In this document: one piece after another, positions 1-11,628 of the stretch
How the letters are laid out: each line of letters opens with the position of its first letter
Numbering within the stretch: the first letter of the stretch is position 1
NCBI GenBank assembly: GCA_964017045.1
Contig: OZ024809.1
Span: 7,959,012-8,023,011, forward strand
Source of the DNA: Omphiscola glabra
Lineage: Eukaryota > Mollusca > Gastropoda > Lymnaeidae
Direction of reading: 5' to 3'
DNA length: 64,000 nt
Notes under the pieces: model-generated
What the model saw: the letters and a program-made list of their open reading frames with translations, nothing else
The model's database searches: none
What the model was told of the DNA's origin: nothing
Program-made: the position numbers and the translations under genes

Positions 1-39
1 TACCAATGTGGCACATCACTACTTACGTCACAATCGTAT

Positions 40-160
40 AACAGTGTCTGATGGGCCACAATGGTAAAACACTGTTTGATGTGCCACAGTGGTAAAACAT
101 AGTCTGATGTATCATATTGGTAAAAAAATTGTATGATGTGTCACATTAGTAAAACATTGC
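40..160. repeat. 28-bp diverged tandem repeat
   Basis: Four diverged units of about 28 bp built on TGATGTGCCACA-GTGGTAAAAC. Confidence 0.7.
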
Positions 161-384
161 CGGTTCTAATAAGTTTGTGATAGAAATTTCGGGTTGCTTC
201 GTACTCAGTGACGTTGAAGTAGAGTTTGGTTTTCAGGAGGGTTGGGTACGATTCACGTCTCTAAAGTTGTAAACAGACAGTGCCATGGTCATAACGAAAG
301 ATATTCATCTAATCAAGACAAAGAATTACACAAAATTCCCAGCAAGTACGTTATTATTTTCCGATCTTTAAAACTGGTTTCACC

Positions 385-935
385 GGTATCTTAAATTCAG
401 TTTCACTTCGCTTAACTTCAGTTTCACTTGGCTTAAATTCAGTTTCACTTGGCTTAAATTCAGTTTCACTTGGCTTAAGTTCAGTTTCACTTGGCTTAAG
501 GTCAGTTTCACTTGGCTTAAGTTCAGTTTCACCTGGCTTAAGTTCAGTTTCACTTGGCTTAAATTCGGTTTCACTTGGCTTAAATTCGGTTTCACTTGGC
601 TTAAATTAGGTTTCACTTGGCTTAAATTTGGTTTCACTTGGCTTAAATTCGGTTTCACTTGGCTTAAATTCGGTTTCACTTGGCTCAATTCGGTTTCACT
701 TGGCTTAAATTCAGTTTCACTTGGCTTAAATTCAGTTTCACTTGGCTTAAATTCAGTTTCACTTGGCTTAAATTCAGTTTCACTTGGCTTAAATTCAGTT
801 TCACTTGGCTTAAATTCAGTTTCACTTGGCTTACATTCAGTTTTACTTGGCTTAAATTCGGTTTCACTTGGCTTAAATTCAGTTTCACTTGGCTTAAATT
901 TAATTTCACCGGTATCAATTTCAGTTTCACATCAA
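385..935. repeat. 21-bp minisatellite, about 25 copies
   Basis: Unit TTCAGTTTCACTTGGCTTAA plus one base, with scattered substitutions and one shortened unit near 685. Because 21 is divisible by three, it creates long open frames on both strands. These have no gene-like start, composition or splice signals. Confidence 0.95.
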
Positions 936-1904
936 TCTCCCGGCAGTTTTCTATTAATATGTATTGAATTCACGTAAAAATCTACCCATAAATTCTGTCC
1001 AAAAATCTATTTGCTTTTTACACGCACTAATCACTTCTCCCGATTTTTTGCCTGAGTCCCTGTGTGGTAATGCTAGGCATTACCGGGATTCGGGTCAGTA
1101 CCCGGCTCATCCCAAGGTTTTCGGTGTTGTTTTTTTTTTTACTATTTACGTGATTTTTCTGACCTTCTTATGTCCCCAGGAGTCTTTATCCAACAGTGTT
1201 TGAAAGTATTGTTTTTTTTGTTTTTTTTGTGAAAGATGTAAATTTTCTAAGTGACTGACAAAATTAATATGAGACTTTTATTGCGAAAAAAATAAACAAA
1301 ATTTAATTATAAAGTTAATACTTCGAGTGAAACTAAAACGTAACGTCATTTTTTTAGTGTCATCTTATACACTGCTAGTTAAAATTCTAGTTTTTTATTA
1401 TTACGTCATCTGGAACTCTACAACTTGGACTTATAGGAAAAGTTGAAATACTCTTAGTCTCAAATATTAAATTTAATCAGTTTATTTTGTTTACCTATTG
1501 TTTTTGTCAGGTCTTTTTCAAATACATTTTTTAATTTAATTTGATGAATACGTGGTTCATTTATATAACTGCCCAGGGCCAGACTATGCATAGCTCATAG
1601 CGCAAGAGATTGATCTAAGAAATTCTATTATCATATATTCTACAGGTACACATCTAAAATGATAATGAAGGATCCCATTTTTAAATTCTGTTGGCTGTGT
1701 CAATACTTTGCTTCAAAGAAAGAAAACAATTTTTGAATGGGAACGTGTCACCTTAACCTTTATATTAGGTCACCCTTTTTACACCGTAAGACGCCCACGT
1801 GAAGAATCACAATATCCCCCTCCTCCATTTTAGCACTATATTGCCTACATAATTAGCTGCACCCCCCCCCTTTTTTGTGTGCCATCATTTACTACTAAAC
1901 TGGA
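936..1904. other. AT-rich non-coding stretch
   Basis: No gene seen. It contains a perfect hairpin GTAATGC-TAG-GCATTAC at 1067-1083 followed by CGGGTCAGTACCCG, a motif related to one near 43860. Confidence 0.5.
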
Positions 1905-2760
1905 TATCTACATAACTAGATGTCTAAGTGACCAGATGACATGATTATATGCCTACATTACTAAATAACTATATATCTACATAGCTAGACGCCTACATAA
2001 CTAGATATCTACAAAGCTAGATGCCATCATGATTATATGCCTACATAAATAGGTATACACATAGCTAGATGTCTACATTACTAGATGTAATTATGATAGA
2101 TGCCTACATGACTACGTCAATAGTTATTGACATAGATATCTACATAGCTAGATGTCTACATTACTAGATATAATTATGATAGATGCCTAGATGACTACGT
2201 CAATAGTTATTGACATAGATATCTACATTATAGCTAGATGGAAAGGGTTTTCATCTATCATTGTAAAAAGACACAGACACTAGATGTCTAAGTGACCAGA
2301 TGACATGATTTTATGCCTACGTTACTAAATAACTATATATCTACATAGCTAGACGCCTACATAACTAGATATCTACAAAGCTAGATGCCATCATGATTAT
2401 ACGCCTACATAAATAGGTATACACATAGCTAGATGTCTACATTACTAGATGTAATTATGATAGATGCCTACATTTACATGACTACGTCAATAGTTATTGA
2501 CATAGATATCTACATAGCTAGATGTCTACATTACTAGATGTAATTATGATAGATGCCTACATGACTACGTCAATAGTTATTGACTTAGATATCTACATAG
2601 CTAGATGTCTACATTACTAGATGTAATTATGATAGATGCCTACATGACTACGTCAATAGTTATGACATAGATATCTACATAGCTAGATGTCTACATTACT
2701 AGATATAATTATGATAGATGCCTACATGACTACGTCAATAGTTATAGCTAGATGGAAAGG
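1905..2760. repeat. Compound repeat with about 363-bp segmental duplication
   Basis: Built from short motifs such as CTAGATGTCTACATTA, TAATTATGATAGATGCC and ACGTCAATAGTTATTGAC. The segment starting TAGATGTCTAAGTGACCAGA near 1918 recurs at 2281 over most of its length. The 3' part then repeats a unit of roughly 85-90 bp several times. Confidence 0.85.
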
Positions 2761-3059
2761 GTTTTCATCTATCATTGTAAAAAGACACAGACACTTTTCA
2801 TGCCCCCCCCCACCCCGTCGCCGTCTGGATCCGCCACTGATCTGGCTAGGAATGGGCCTACACAGTTGCGTCACGCGTCGTGGTTAGTGGAGAAATACAC
2901 CCTGGGCATTACACTTTATTTAATCCCGGTACGTCATCGTGTCTCAAGACTGGACACACTCAGTCTTTGTCCCGTGTGGTGGAACGTTGAGAACACGCGT
3001 TATGCAACAGTGGACGAAGCAACCCTGCATTGTTAGACCAGCCGTGACCAGCGGAAACA

Positions 3060-3234
3060 GCTTCTTTTGTTAGACCAGCCGTGACCAAGAGGGGGGTCGG
3101 CACGGCCATTTTCCTCTTTCTATTTCTTCTGATGAAACAGACGCGAGATCAAGAAGTGGCGAGTCAACACCTCTGGGATAAGGCTGATCAGAAGGTCATC
3201 GTTGGACATATCTGGGGTCGGAAAAATAACTTAT
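3060..3234 (+). other. Candidate upstream 5' exon with strong donor
   Basis: A CpG-containing patch in AT-rich DNA holds an ATG at 3132 followed by 34 open codons, then a strong donor GTAAGT at 3235. Spliced to the acceptor near 11562, the frame would stop at once, giving a short upstream ORF ahead of the MCT start. The motif TTAGACCAGCCGTGACCA occurs twice, near 3033 and 3071. No direct evidence links this patch to the MCT gene. Confidence 0.25.
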
Positions 3235-3840
3235 GTAAGTAACCGCTAAGATGTCACCATTGTATTTTTGTAAGAATTATTTAATGATCCTATGTCTAAA
3301 AATTTAAAGTTTAAGGTTACGCCTATGCCCTCAGTTAGTCGTGTTGAATGTAATGTCCTTACCATTACTCCTACGTTTTCTATTTAAACTATGTTTTTAA
3401 ACACTAGACATCGGCGAGGGACAATGTTTAACACGTGGTGTGTTTTTTGTGTGTATGTGTGTTTTTTTTTTTAAAATCTCTGAGTCAAAATGTAATAATT
3501 ATAGGTTCCACATATCGAATAGTTTATAGACTAAAGCCAGCACCGGCATGTCGTTAGGTTGATGGAGGTAGGACGTTCGATCTTGCCAAAATTAATCTCT
3601 ATAATAAAAATGTTTTCAAGTGAAGTAATTTCAGTTTCCTTAGCCTTAATCTCATTATCGAAACAACGAATATGTGGCTAAAATAAAGCACCCCTCTAAA
3701 TTTTTTAATTTTTTTAAAAGCTTAATTTAAGCAAAAAAAATATTCTTCAAGAGATTTGTAGAGCCTTACAAAGTCCAGATCCGATAAAAGCATTGACATT
3801 ACAGGTTGGTCCGTCGCCACACGGTGGACAATCCAAATTT

Positions 3841-4041
3841 CTATTTATATGCAACTCGCGTGCCGCCGGTTTGTTTTAGAACCGATCTGAACAGGCCGGA
3901 GCCCAGACGACGACAGAACACGTCACACAGCTCACGTTTCTTGGCTTCCTGGTTATTCTTCTTGCATTGGCCGTTGACAGAACACTGACAATACGTGTCT
4001 GTGTCCGATAATAGGATCATTAAACACAAGAACTTGAACAC
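3841..4041 (-). CDS. Small cysteine-rich reading frame, function unknown
   Basis: 66 codons from ATG at 4041 to TAG at 3841-3843. The first ten residues (MFKFLCLMIL) are hydrophobic, followed by a body with Cys in C-x-C-x5-C-x11-C-x3-C spacing and a dibasic KKR. The part from about 3990 downward has G/C-rich third positions unlike its AT-rich flanks. A possible acceptor (tattgtcag) lies just before CSVNGQC, so this could be the last exon of a longer secreted protein instead of a complete gene. I do not recognise the family. No matching upstream exon or poly(A) signal was established. Confidence 0.3.
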   Translation of the reverse strand: MFKFLCLMILLSDTDTYCQCSVNGQCKKNNQEAKKRELCDVFCRRLGSGLFRSVLKQTGGTRVAYK

Positions 4042-4239
4042 ACTTGAACTTGAATGGAATCTATTCAGCGCAATTCTAGTGAATCCTTGTTTTTATGGAG
4101 TCCAGTGACTTTCATATGCTGATAAGGCACACGGTATTGGGCTATTTCTTCACGTGATCCGTTTTCTATACATGGATTAGATCTGTGATCTGTGACATAA
4201 ACTGTAAGTGATTACGTCGGTGGATGCTCTGTGACATAA

Positions 4240-4780
4240 ACTGGACATGGATTACGTCAGTGGATTTTGTGCCGCTTTATCCAAGTAAGAATAATTTCAT
4301 TGACTATCGAAGTCACTTGACTTCACTGCTCACTTCAGCACGTGATATTTGATTGGATTGCCCTAAATTTGAAGGTGACTCTGTCACTATTATTATCTAT
4401 ATATTATTAGTGTGCTAGTGTCTTAGAATTTTAGAACATAGCCTCGCAACCGGCGTGCCGTTATGTGCCACCAAATGTGATGCGGCAGCAGAGCTCCTAG
4501 AGGAGAAAGTCCTCTGAGATTATATTGAGCTAAGCAATTTAATTTAAAAAAATAAGGTTGCTTACTTAGACCAGTTGTTAGGTTATTTCTAGTGTTAAAA
4601 TAATTATGTAGTCAGACATCATAGAAAATGTGCACAGTAGTCAAACATAAATTGGGCGAGTAAATTTTTCCCCAAATAATAATGGATTCACCATTTATTA
4701 TTTTTAAATTGCACTAACAAAGTTGAATATAATTCTGTGTGCGTTGTCATTTGAAATCTTGTTGCAATACTGTGATCGTC
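4240..4780. other. Non-coding stretch without recognised features
   Basis: AT-rich sequence. No coding, RNA or clear repeat signal was found. Confidence 0.4.
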
Positions 4781-4854
4781 AATCAATCAGCCTGTCAACA
4801 AAAAGCGAGAACTGCATTTTAGAGTAGCGGATGATTTCTTTAAAACGTATTGGA

Positions 4855-4955
4855 ATCAATGACGTAATTGTGTGATGATAAAATGACGTAATCGTGTGAG
4901 GATTCGATGACTTAATTGTGTGAGGATTCAATGACGTAATTGTGTGTGTGTTTGC
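4855..4955. repeat. About 27-bp tandem repeat, 4 copies
   Basis: Units centred on ATGACGTAATTGTGTGAGGA with substitutions. Confidence 0.75.
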
Positions 4956-5194
4956 GTCCATGGGTCTAATGAACACAATAAAAGTAATAACAAAAAGATT
5001 TGTTCGCGTGTCAAATGACGCACCAGCCATTGAAGGTCAATAAATGTCCAGACTCTGTGGTCAGAAAAACGGATGTGCCTGCAGTCAGCATCGTTAAAAT
5101 TAAAAAAAGAATTGATTTTTTGGCACGAATTATTTTGGTAATTAGCGAAGGCGTATTTGGGTTAAAAAATCTAATATTATTTAACACCGAAATA

Positions 5195-5567
5195 AGTTGG
5201 TGTTCTGGGTGCAAAGTTCAGACACATTGGTATTCTGGGTGCAAAGTTCAAACACATTGGTGTTCTGGGTGCAAAGTTCAGACACATTGGTGTTCTGGGT
5301 GCAAAGTTCAGACACATTGGTGTTCTGAGTGCAAATTCAGACACGTTGGTGTTCTGGGTGCAAAGTCAGACACCTTGGTGTTCTGGGTGCAAAGTCAGAC
5401 ACGTTGGTGTTCTGGGTGCAAAGTCAGACACGTTGGTGTTCTGAGTGCAAATTCAGACACGTTGGTGTTCTGGGTGCAAAGTCAGACACCTTGGTGTTCT
5501 GGGTGCAAAGTCAGACACGTTGGTGTTCTTGGTGCAAAGTCAGACACGTTGGTGTTCTGGCTGTTAA
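5195..5567. repeat. 29/30-bp minisatellite, about 12-13 copies
   Basis: Unit TTGGTGTTCTGGGTGCAAAG followed by TTCAGACACA (30 bp) or TCAGACACG (29 bp). The long frame through it is a by-product of the array. Confidence 0.93.
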
Positions 5568-5589
5568 GTTTTGACAATATTATCATTTG

Positions 5590-6290
5590 AGCTCCGATAC
5601 CAGTTTAGGTACTTTCCATTTAATATTAATGTTTGATAACATCTATATATAGAACTGCCCTAAACTCGAAGGGAACTGTCCTAACAGATGTCTTCCCTTT
5701 ACATGTTAACACCAGTTTAGTTAGTAGTGGCCCCTTTTGTACCAACATTTCTAGTCCACGCCTGCCTGACATTTTTAAAAATTTTGTATAAGATATTCCT
5801 CAAAAATAGCAAATGAAAACATCTGTATTTTAAAAATAAAACATTGATAAAAATAATTCGACTATTGTTTTGTAAACACCAACAAACCGTTTATCTGTGC
5901 TAAGCGGAAATCCGCTTAATATTCAAGGCCCTTAGGGGTCGTTCTTAAATTACGTCACGCTAAAAAAAATGGAGGGAGAGGGGCGAGAATTTGTGGCACA
6001 TTGTGGGGAGGGGGTTATAAAAAATTGTGACGTCACAAAAATATTTATATTCTTAAAAGATGGTTAGCTTAATATGTTTGTCCTTTTCAGTAAAACTTTC
6101 CCACCTACGATCAAATATTTACACTTTTTATGATTTTTTCATATTTTTTTAAATGGCACCAGGAAAACCTTGACCTAAATGTCAAGCATTTTTTTGTTTG
6201 TTTTTTTTTTTTTTTGTTATCCCAGACATGTCAAATTTTCGGTTCTCGATAGTGATAATGATATTCTTATCCGTGATGGCGTTTTGTAAT
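5590..6290. other. Non-coding stretch without recognised features
   Basis: AT-rich, with homopolymer T runs near 6190-6215. No gene or element was identified. Confidence 0.4.
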
Positions 6291-6294
6291 TCTC

Positions 6295-6362
6295 CGATCA
6301 AGAACTGGCCATCTGCCGATCGAGAACTGGCCATCTGCCGACCAAGAACTGGTCATCTGGCG
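6295..6362. repeat. 24-bp tandem repeat, 3 copies
   Basis: Units of GATCAAGAACTGGCCATCTG type with a few substitutions. Confidence 0.75.
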
Positions 6363-6967
6363 CTTGGTTTATTAGCTCGTGCTATTTCAAGCAGGTTTTT
6401 CTTAAAGGTGCCACAGGGACGCCTGTAAAAAAATGATTGATGGATCAGCGAATTTCGGAAATTGAATGGTGGTGAATAAAATTATTATTGATCCAGATTC
6501 CAATTAAGGAAAACATTCATTGCTGGTATTAGGCGTTAACTGCCTTTAAAATGAGTTCAAGTTCTAGTTCTATCCCTATATTTTCCATCAACCCAGGTAT
6601 ATGCCTAATGCTATTGCCCCATATCTTACATTACCCCAGGTAGCGTAAGAACCAACCCCACCTGTCTTACCAACTGATAATATTCTTACAGTACACATTC
6701 TTTTATGTAAATGATATCCTGTTGTAATATATCCATTGTTAAGATAACCAGCTTTAAGATTTCAAACTTTAAAATATCCAACTTAAAGATATCTGCTTGA
6801 ACATTTCAGGTTTAAGATGGCCAGTTAATTGAACGTTCCAGGTGTCTGGATGCGCGGAGAAGTTCAATCAGATATTCTGCTGAAAAAAATGAATATAGCA
6901 AAATATTCAGTGACTTTGAACAACAAATTTAGTGTGGTTGTATTCATGAGACGTATTCTGTGCGTTT

Positions 6968-9030
6968 TATTTAGTATGGTCGTAGGCATGAAATGAAGTC
7001 TGGGCCTTGTATTTAGTATGGTCGTAGGCATGAAATGAAGTCTGGGCCTTGTATTTAGTATGGTCGTAGGCATGAAATGAAGTCTGGGCCTTGTATTTAA
7101 TGTGGTCGTAGGCATGAAATGAAGTCTGGGCCTTGTATTTAGTATGGTCGTAGGCATGAAATGAAGTCTGGGCCTTGTATTTAATGTGGTCGTAGGCATG
7201 AAATGAAGTCTGGGCCTTGTATTTAGTGTGGTCGTAGGCATGAAATGAAGTCTGGGCCTTGTATTTAGTGTGGTCGTAGGCATGAAATGAAGTCTGGGCC
7301 TTGTATTTAGTGTGGTCGTAGGCATGAAATGAAGTCTGGGCCTTGTATTTAGTATGGTCGTAGGCATGAAATGAAGTCTGGGCCTTGTATTTAATGTGGT
7401 CGTAGGCATGAAATGAAGTCTGGGCCTTGTATTTAGTATGGTCGTAGGCATGAAATGAAGTCTGGGCCTTGTATTTAATGTGGTCGTAGGCATGAAATGA
7501 AGTCTGGGCCTTGTATTTAGTATGGTCGTAGGCATGAAATGAAGTCTGGGCCTTGTATTTAATGTGGTCGTAGGCATGAAATGAAGTCTGGGCCTTGTAT
7601 TTAGTGTGGTCGTAGGCATGAAATGAAGTCTGGGCCTTGTATTTAGTGTGGTCGTAGGCATGAAATGAAGTCTGGGCCTTGTATTTAGTATGGTCGTAGG
7701 CATGAAATGAAGTCTGGGCCTTGTATTTAATGTGGTCGTAGGCATGAAATGAAGTCTGGGCCTTGTATTTAGTATGGTCGTAGGCATGAAATGAAGTCTG
7801 GGCCTTGTATTTAATGTGGTCGTAGGCATGAAATGAAGTCTGGGCCTTGTATTTAGTATGGTCGTAGGCATGAAATGAAGTCTGGGCCTTGTATTTAATG
7901 TGGTCGTAGGCATGAAATGAAGTCTGGGCCTTGTATTTAGTGTGGTCGTAGGCATGAAATGAAGTCTGGGCCTTGTATTTAGTGTGGTCGTAGGCATGAA
8001 ATGAAGTCTGGGCCTTGTATTTAGTATGGTCGTAGGCATGAAATGAAGTCTGGGCCTTGTATTTAATGTGGTCGTAGGCATGAAATGAAGTCTGGGCCTT
8101 GTATTTAGTATGGTCGTAGGCATGAAATGAAGTCTGGGCCTTGTATTTAATGTGGTCGTAGGCATGAAATGAAGTCTGGGCCTTGTATTTAGTATGGTCG
8201 TAGGCATGAAATGAAGTCTGGGCCTTGTATTTAATGTGGTCGTAGGCATGAAATGAAGTCTGGGCCTTGTATTTAGTGTGGTCGTAGGCATGAAATGAAG
8301 TCTGGGCCTTGTATTTAGTGTGGTCGTAGGCATGAAATGAAGTCTGGGCCTTGTATTTAGTATGGTCGTAGGCATGAAATGAAGTCTGGGCCTTGTATTT
8401 AGTATGGTCGTAGGCATGAAATGAAGTCTGGGTCTTGTATTTAATGTGGTCGTAGGCATGAAATGGAGTCTGGGCCTTGTATTTAGTGTGGTCGTAGGCA
8501 TGAAATGAAGTCTGGGCCTTGTATTTAGTGTGGTCGTAGGCATGAAATGAAGTCTGGGCCTTGTATTTAATGTGGTCGTAGGCATGAAGTCTGGGCCTTG
8601 TATTTAATGTGGTCGTAGGCATGAAATGAAGTCTGGGCCTTGTATTTAGTGTGGTCGTAGGCATGAAATGAAGTCTGGGCCTTGTATTTAATGTGGTCGT
8701 AGGCATGAAGTCTGGGCCTTGTATTTAATCTGGTCGTAGGCATGAAATGAAGTCTGGGCCTTGTATTTAATGTGGTCGTAGGCATGAAATGAAATCTGGG
8801 CCTTGTATTTAATGTGGTCGTAGGCATGAAATGAAGTCTGGGCCTTGTATTTAATGTGGTCGTAGGCATGAAATGAAGTCTGGGCCTTGTATTTAGTGTG
8901 GTCGTAGGCATGAAATGAAGTCTGGGCCTTGTATTTAGTGTGGTCGTAGGCATGAAATGAAGTCTGGGCCTTGTATTTAATGTGGTCGTAGGCATGAAAT
9001 GAAGTCTGGGCCTTGTATTTAATGTGGCCG
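6968..9030. repeat. 42-bp minisatellite, about 49 copies, with 336-bp higher-order units
   Basis: The unit contains TGGTCGTAGGCATGAAATGA and GTCTGGGCCTTGTATTTA. Three subtypes differ at the junction: A (AGTATGG), B (AATGTGG) and C (AGTGTGG). From 7348 to 8355 the order ABABABCC occurs three times in succession, giving a 336-bp higher-order repeat. Two units near 8585 and 8705 are shortened by 7 bp. Because 42 is a multiple of three and the - strand has no stop, it yields open frames of over 570 codons. I treat these as repeat artefacts. Confidence 0.97.
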
Positions 9031-9204
9031 TAGACTGGGGCTTGAATAAGTGTTATGGTGGAGTTGAAGAAGTCCGGGCGTTGTATTTAGATAACCGATG
9101 AAGTCTAAAAGAGTATTTTTTTAGTGTGGTGTTAGACATGAGACGACATCAAGGCGTTGCACCAGGGAACTCATCTTTTGATTATAATAAAGTGATAATG
9201 TTTA

Positions 9205-9271
9205 TCTGGTGATGTGCAATGATACAGTGTTCGCCCATCGCACGCAAAGATGACCACGGCTACATTCAACG
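9205..9271 (+). other. Candidate alternative 5' exon with donor
   Basis: The sequence around 9249 has an ATG and seven open codons followed by a good donor, GTGAGT at 9272. It lies just after the 42-bp array and 2.3 kb before the MCT start. It may be an alternative leader exon or chance. Confidence 0.15.
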
Positions 9272-9689
9272 GTGAGTACGCAGGTGGCCTGCCAGTCCTA
9301 TTTGTGTCTGGAAAGCTTTCCTGCGGCAAGTAGTACACACGTTTCTTGGAATCCTATTTGGATTAGAGCTGATTATGCTTTTCCTTGCTGTGCGCTTTCT
9401 TTGGGCGTGAGCGCTGTGTTAACTCTATGGGGATTGTGCTGCTCCAACAGTGAGTCTGCCCCGCCAATTTATACCGTCCTAGCAAATGTTTCCCACACAT
9501 TCAGGCTGATGTTAATGGATTTGAGTGAAGCTTTGAGACAGTCCTAAAAGCTTTTTTTCTGCCCATTGAGACTCCTTCACTCACAGACTCCGGCCAAGAT
9601 CTTCCCAGCTATGGAAAGGAGAGAAATGCCCCGATAGTTGTGATATAGAAGACATAATGACTTGTGTGGTTTTAATGTGGATTGGTATA

Positions 9690-10262
9690 GCGGATAGTTG
9701 ACCACGTGTTGGTGATGTCGAGTGGTACCTCAGGCATGCGACCATGGGTTGTTGTTGTGGAGTGGTACCGCAGATGTGTGACTACGGGTTGGTGATGTGG
9801 AGTGGTACAGCAGACATGTGACTATGGGTTGGTGATGTGGAGTGGTACAGCAGACATGTGACTACGGGTTGGTGATGTGGAGTGGTACAGCAGACATGTG
9901 ACTACGGGTTGGTGATGTGGAGTGGTACAGCAGACATGTGACTACGGGTTGGTGATGTGGAGTGGTACAGCAGACATGTGACTACGGGTTGGTGATGTGG
10001 AGTGGTACAGCAGACATGTGACTACGGGTTGGTGATGTGGAGTGGGACAGCAGACATGTGACTACGGGTTGGTGATGTGGAGTGGTACAGCAGAATGTGA
10101 CTACGGGTTGGTGATGTGGAGTGGTACAGCAGACATGTGACTACGGGTTGGTGATGTGGAGTGGTACAGCAGACATGTGACTACGGGTTGGTGATGTGGA
10201 GTGGTACAGCAGACATGTGACTATGGGTTGGTGATGTGGAGTGGTACCGCACATGTGTAACC
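9690..10262. repeat. 40-bp minisatellite, about 14 copies
   Basis: Unit CTACGGGTTGGTGATGTGGA plus GTGGTACAGCAGACATGTGA; the outer copies are more diverged. A related short array lies at 11313-11430. Confidence 0.95.
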
Positions 10263-10264
10263 AC

Positions 10265-10925
10265 GGGCTGGTAATCTGGAGCGTGAGGGCGTTTTCGTTT
10301 GTGCGTGGAATGTCATGATTCGGGAGTTGGGTTGGCACCGGGGCAGTCTTGTGTTGTGCTTGGTCGAAAGGTAATCAGGTAAAGATTAATGAACACGGGA
10401 GATGGATAAATGATATGTGTCCTCAGAACGAAAGTTAATGCTTATACTTATAGAGAATGCAGAGTGGTTATATTGTGAGTCTTCGCAGTGTAGTGTTAGC
10501 AGTCGTCTGTTCTTGTGTTTAGTTATATAAATTGTGGAACAAGATATGTTAATGCTTAAAACGAAAAGTCAGGATCAAATAAACAGACGTTTCGGCCAGA
10601 TGCCTTCTTAAAGCAGACGATGCGGAACAAAAAACAACATGCTTTAAATTTAAAGTAGAAATGAGAACGCATGTTTTGGAACATATTTAGTTAGTTGCTG
10701 GGCATTAATGTGTAGTTTGATTTTTAGAATATTAGTTGTTCAAATCGTCAGAGATCTTGTAGTTGTTTTTTTGGAATGTGTATTCGACTTTACATTGTAA
10801 ACTTGTAGGATTAGAGATAAAGAACTGGAGTTATCTTTTCTCTGAGTACCGGCACCCGATACTGTTTGCATTTGTAAAAACCAAGTGTGGCTGGCAAAGT
10901 GAAAAAGCGATATCGTAGACAAAGT
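10265..10925. other. Non-coding stretch with a dispersed-repeat motif
   Basis: No gene seen. Around 10583-10615 lies ACGTTTCGGCCAGATGCC followed by TTCTT, which has counterparts near 20515 and 50152 and resembles the degenerate hammerhead core found in Penelope-like retroelements. Confidence 0.4.
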
Positions 10926-10929
10926 AAAT

Positions 10930-11268
10930 TTTATGAACTGCACGGCAGTAGACAACGTGAACTTTATGAACTGCACGACAGTAGACAACGTGAACTTTAT
11001 GAACTGTGGGACAGTAGACAACGTGAACTTTAGGAACTGCACGACAGTAGACAACGTGAACTTTATGAACTTCGGGGCAGTAGACAACGTTAACTTATTG
11101 AACTGCGGGGCAGTAGACAACGTTAATTTTATGAACTGCGGGACAGTAAACAACGTTAACTTTATGAACTGCACGGCAGTAGACAAAGTGAACTTTATGA
11201 ACTGCGGGGCAGTAGACAACGTGAACTTTATGAACTGCACGACAGTAGACAACGTGAACTTTATGAAA
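10930..11268. repeat. 33-bp minisatellite, about 10 copies
   Basis: Unit AACTGCACGACAGTAGACAA plus CGTGAACTTTATG with substitutions. Open frames on both strands follow from the 33-bp period. Confidence 0.94.
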
Positions 11269-11312
11269 TGCACGAGAGTTACACCTACATGCACATAAAG
11301 AGAGGGTTCCTG

Positions 11313-11430
11313 ATATAGTAGGCATGTGACCATGGGTTGGTGGTGAATGGTATGACAGGCATGTGACCATGGGTTGGTGGTGAATGGTATGACAGGCATG
11401 TGACCATGGGTTGGTGGTGAGTGGTATGAC
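11313..11430. repeat. About 37-bp repeat, 3 copies, related to the 40-bp array
   Basis: Units of GGCATGTGACCATGGGTTGG plus TGGTGAATGGTATGACA. The shared CATGTGAC-ATGGGTTGG core marks it as the same family as 9690-10262, with the 33-bp array between the two blocks. Confidence 0.85.
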
Positions 11431-11628
11431 AGGGACAAAAACATGATCAGTTACTTTTCCTTGGTTCCGCGACATTTCAAACTTCGTTCGTAAAATGTTC
11501 TTTTGATTATTAGTATAAAGCAAATTCATGATTTTGAATTGATTTCTTCTCGTAATCTGTAGCATAGTTCTTCCGTCATCAAGAAATTAACACACCTTAA
11601 CTGGACCAACTGAGACCACCACACAAAG

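Noticed and set aside
380..967. Frames of 102, 95 and 81 codons
   Set aside because: Products of the 21-bp array on both strands.
3541..3590. Possible tRNA-like GTTCGATCTTGCC box
   Set aside because: No matching A box, acceptor stem or cloverleaf could be built around it.
5000..5590. 196-codon frame on the + strand
   Set aside because: Most of it is the 29/30-bp array. The 5' part has no recognisable domain or splice signal.
6864..8995. Open frames of 573, 579 and 142 codons on the - strand
   Set aside because: They are translations of the 42-bp array. The period is a multiple of three and no stop occurs in these frames. There is no non-repeat domain, and the short units shift frame.
10740..11565. 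Frames of 234, 156 and 121 codons
   Set aside because: They run through the 33-bp and 37-bp arrays on both strands with repeat-only products.
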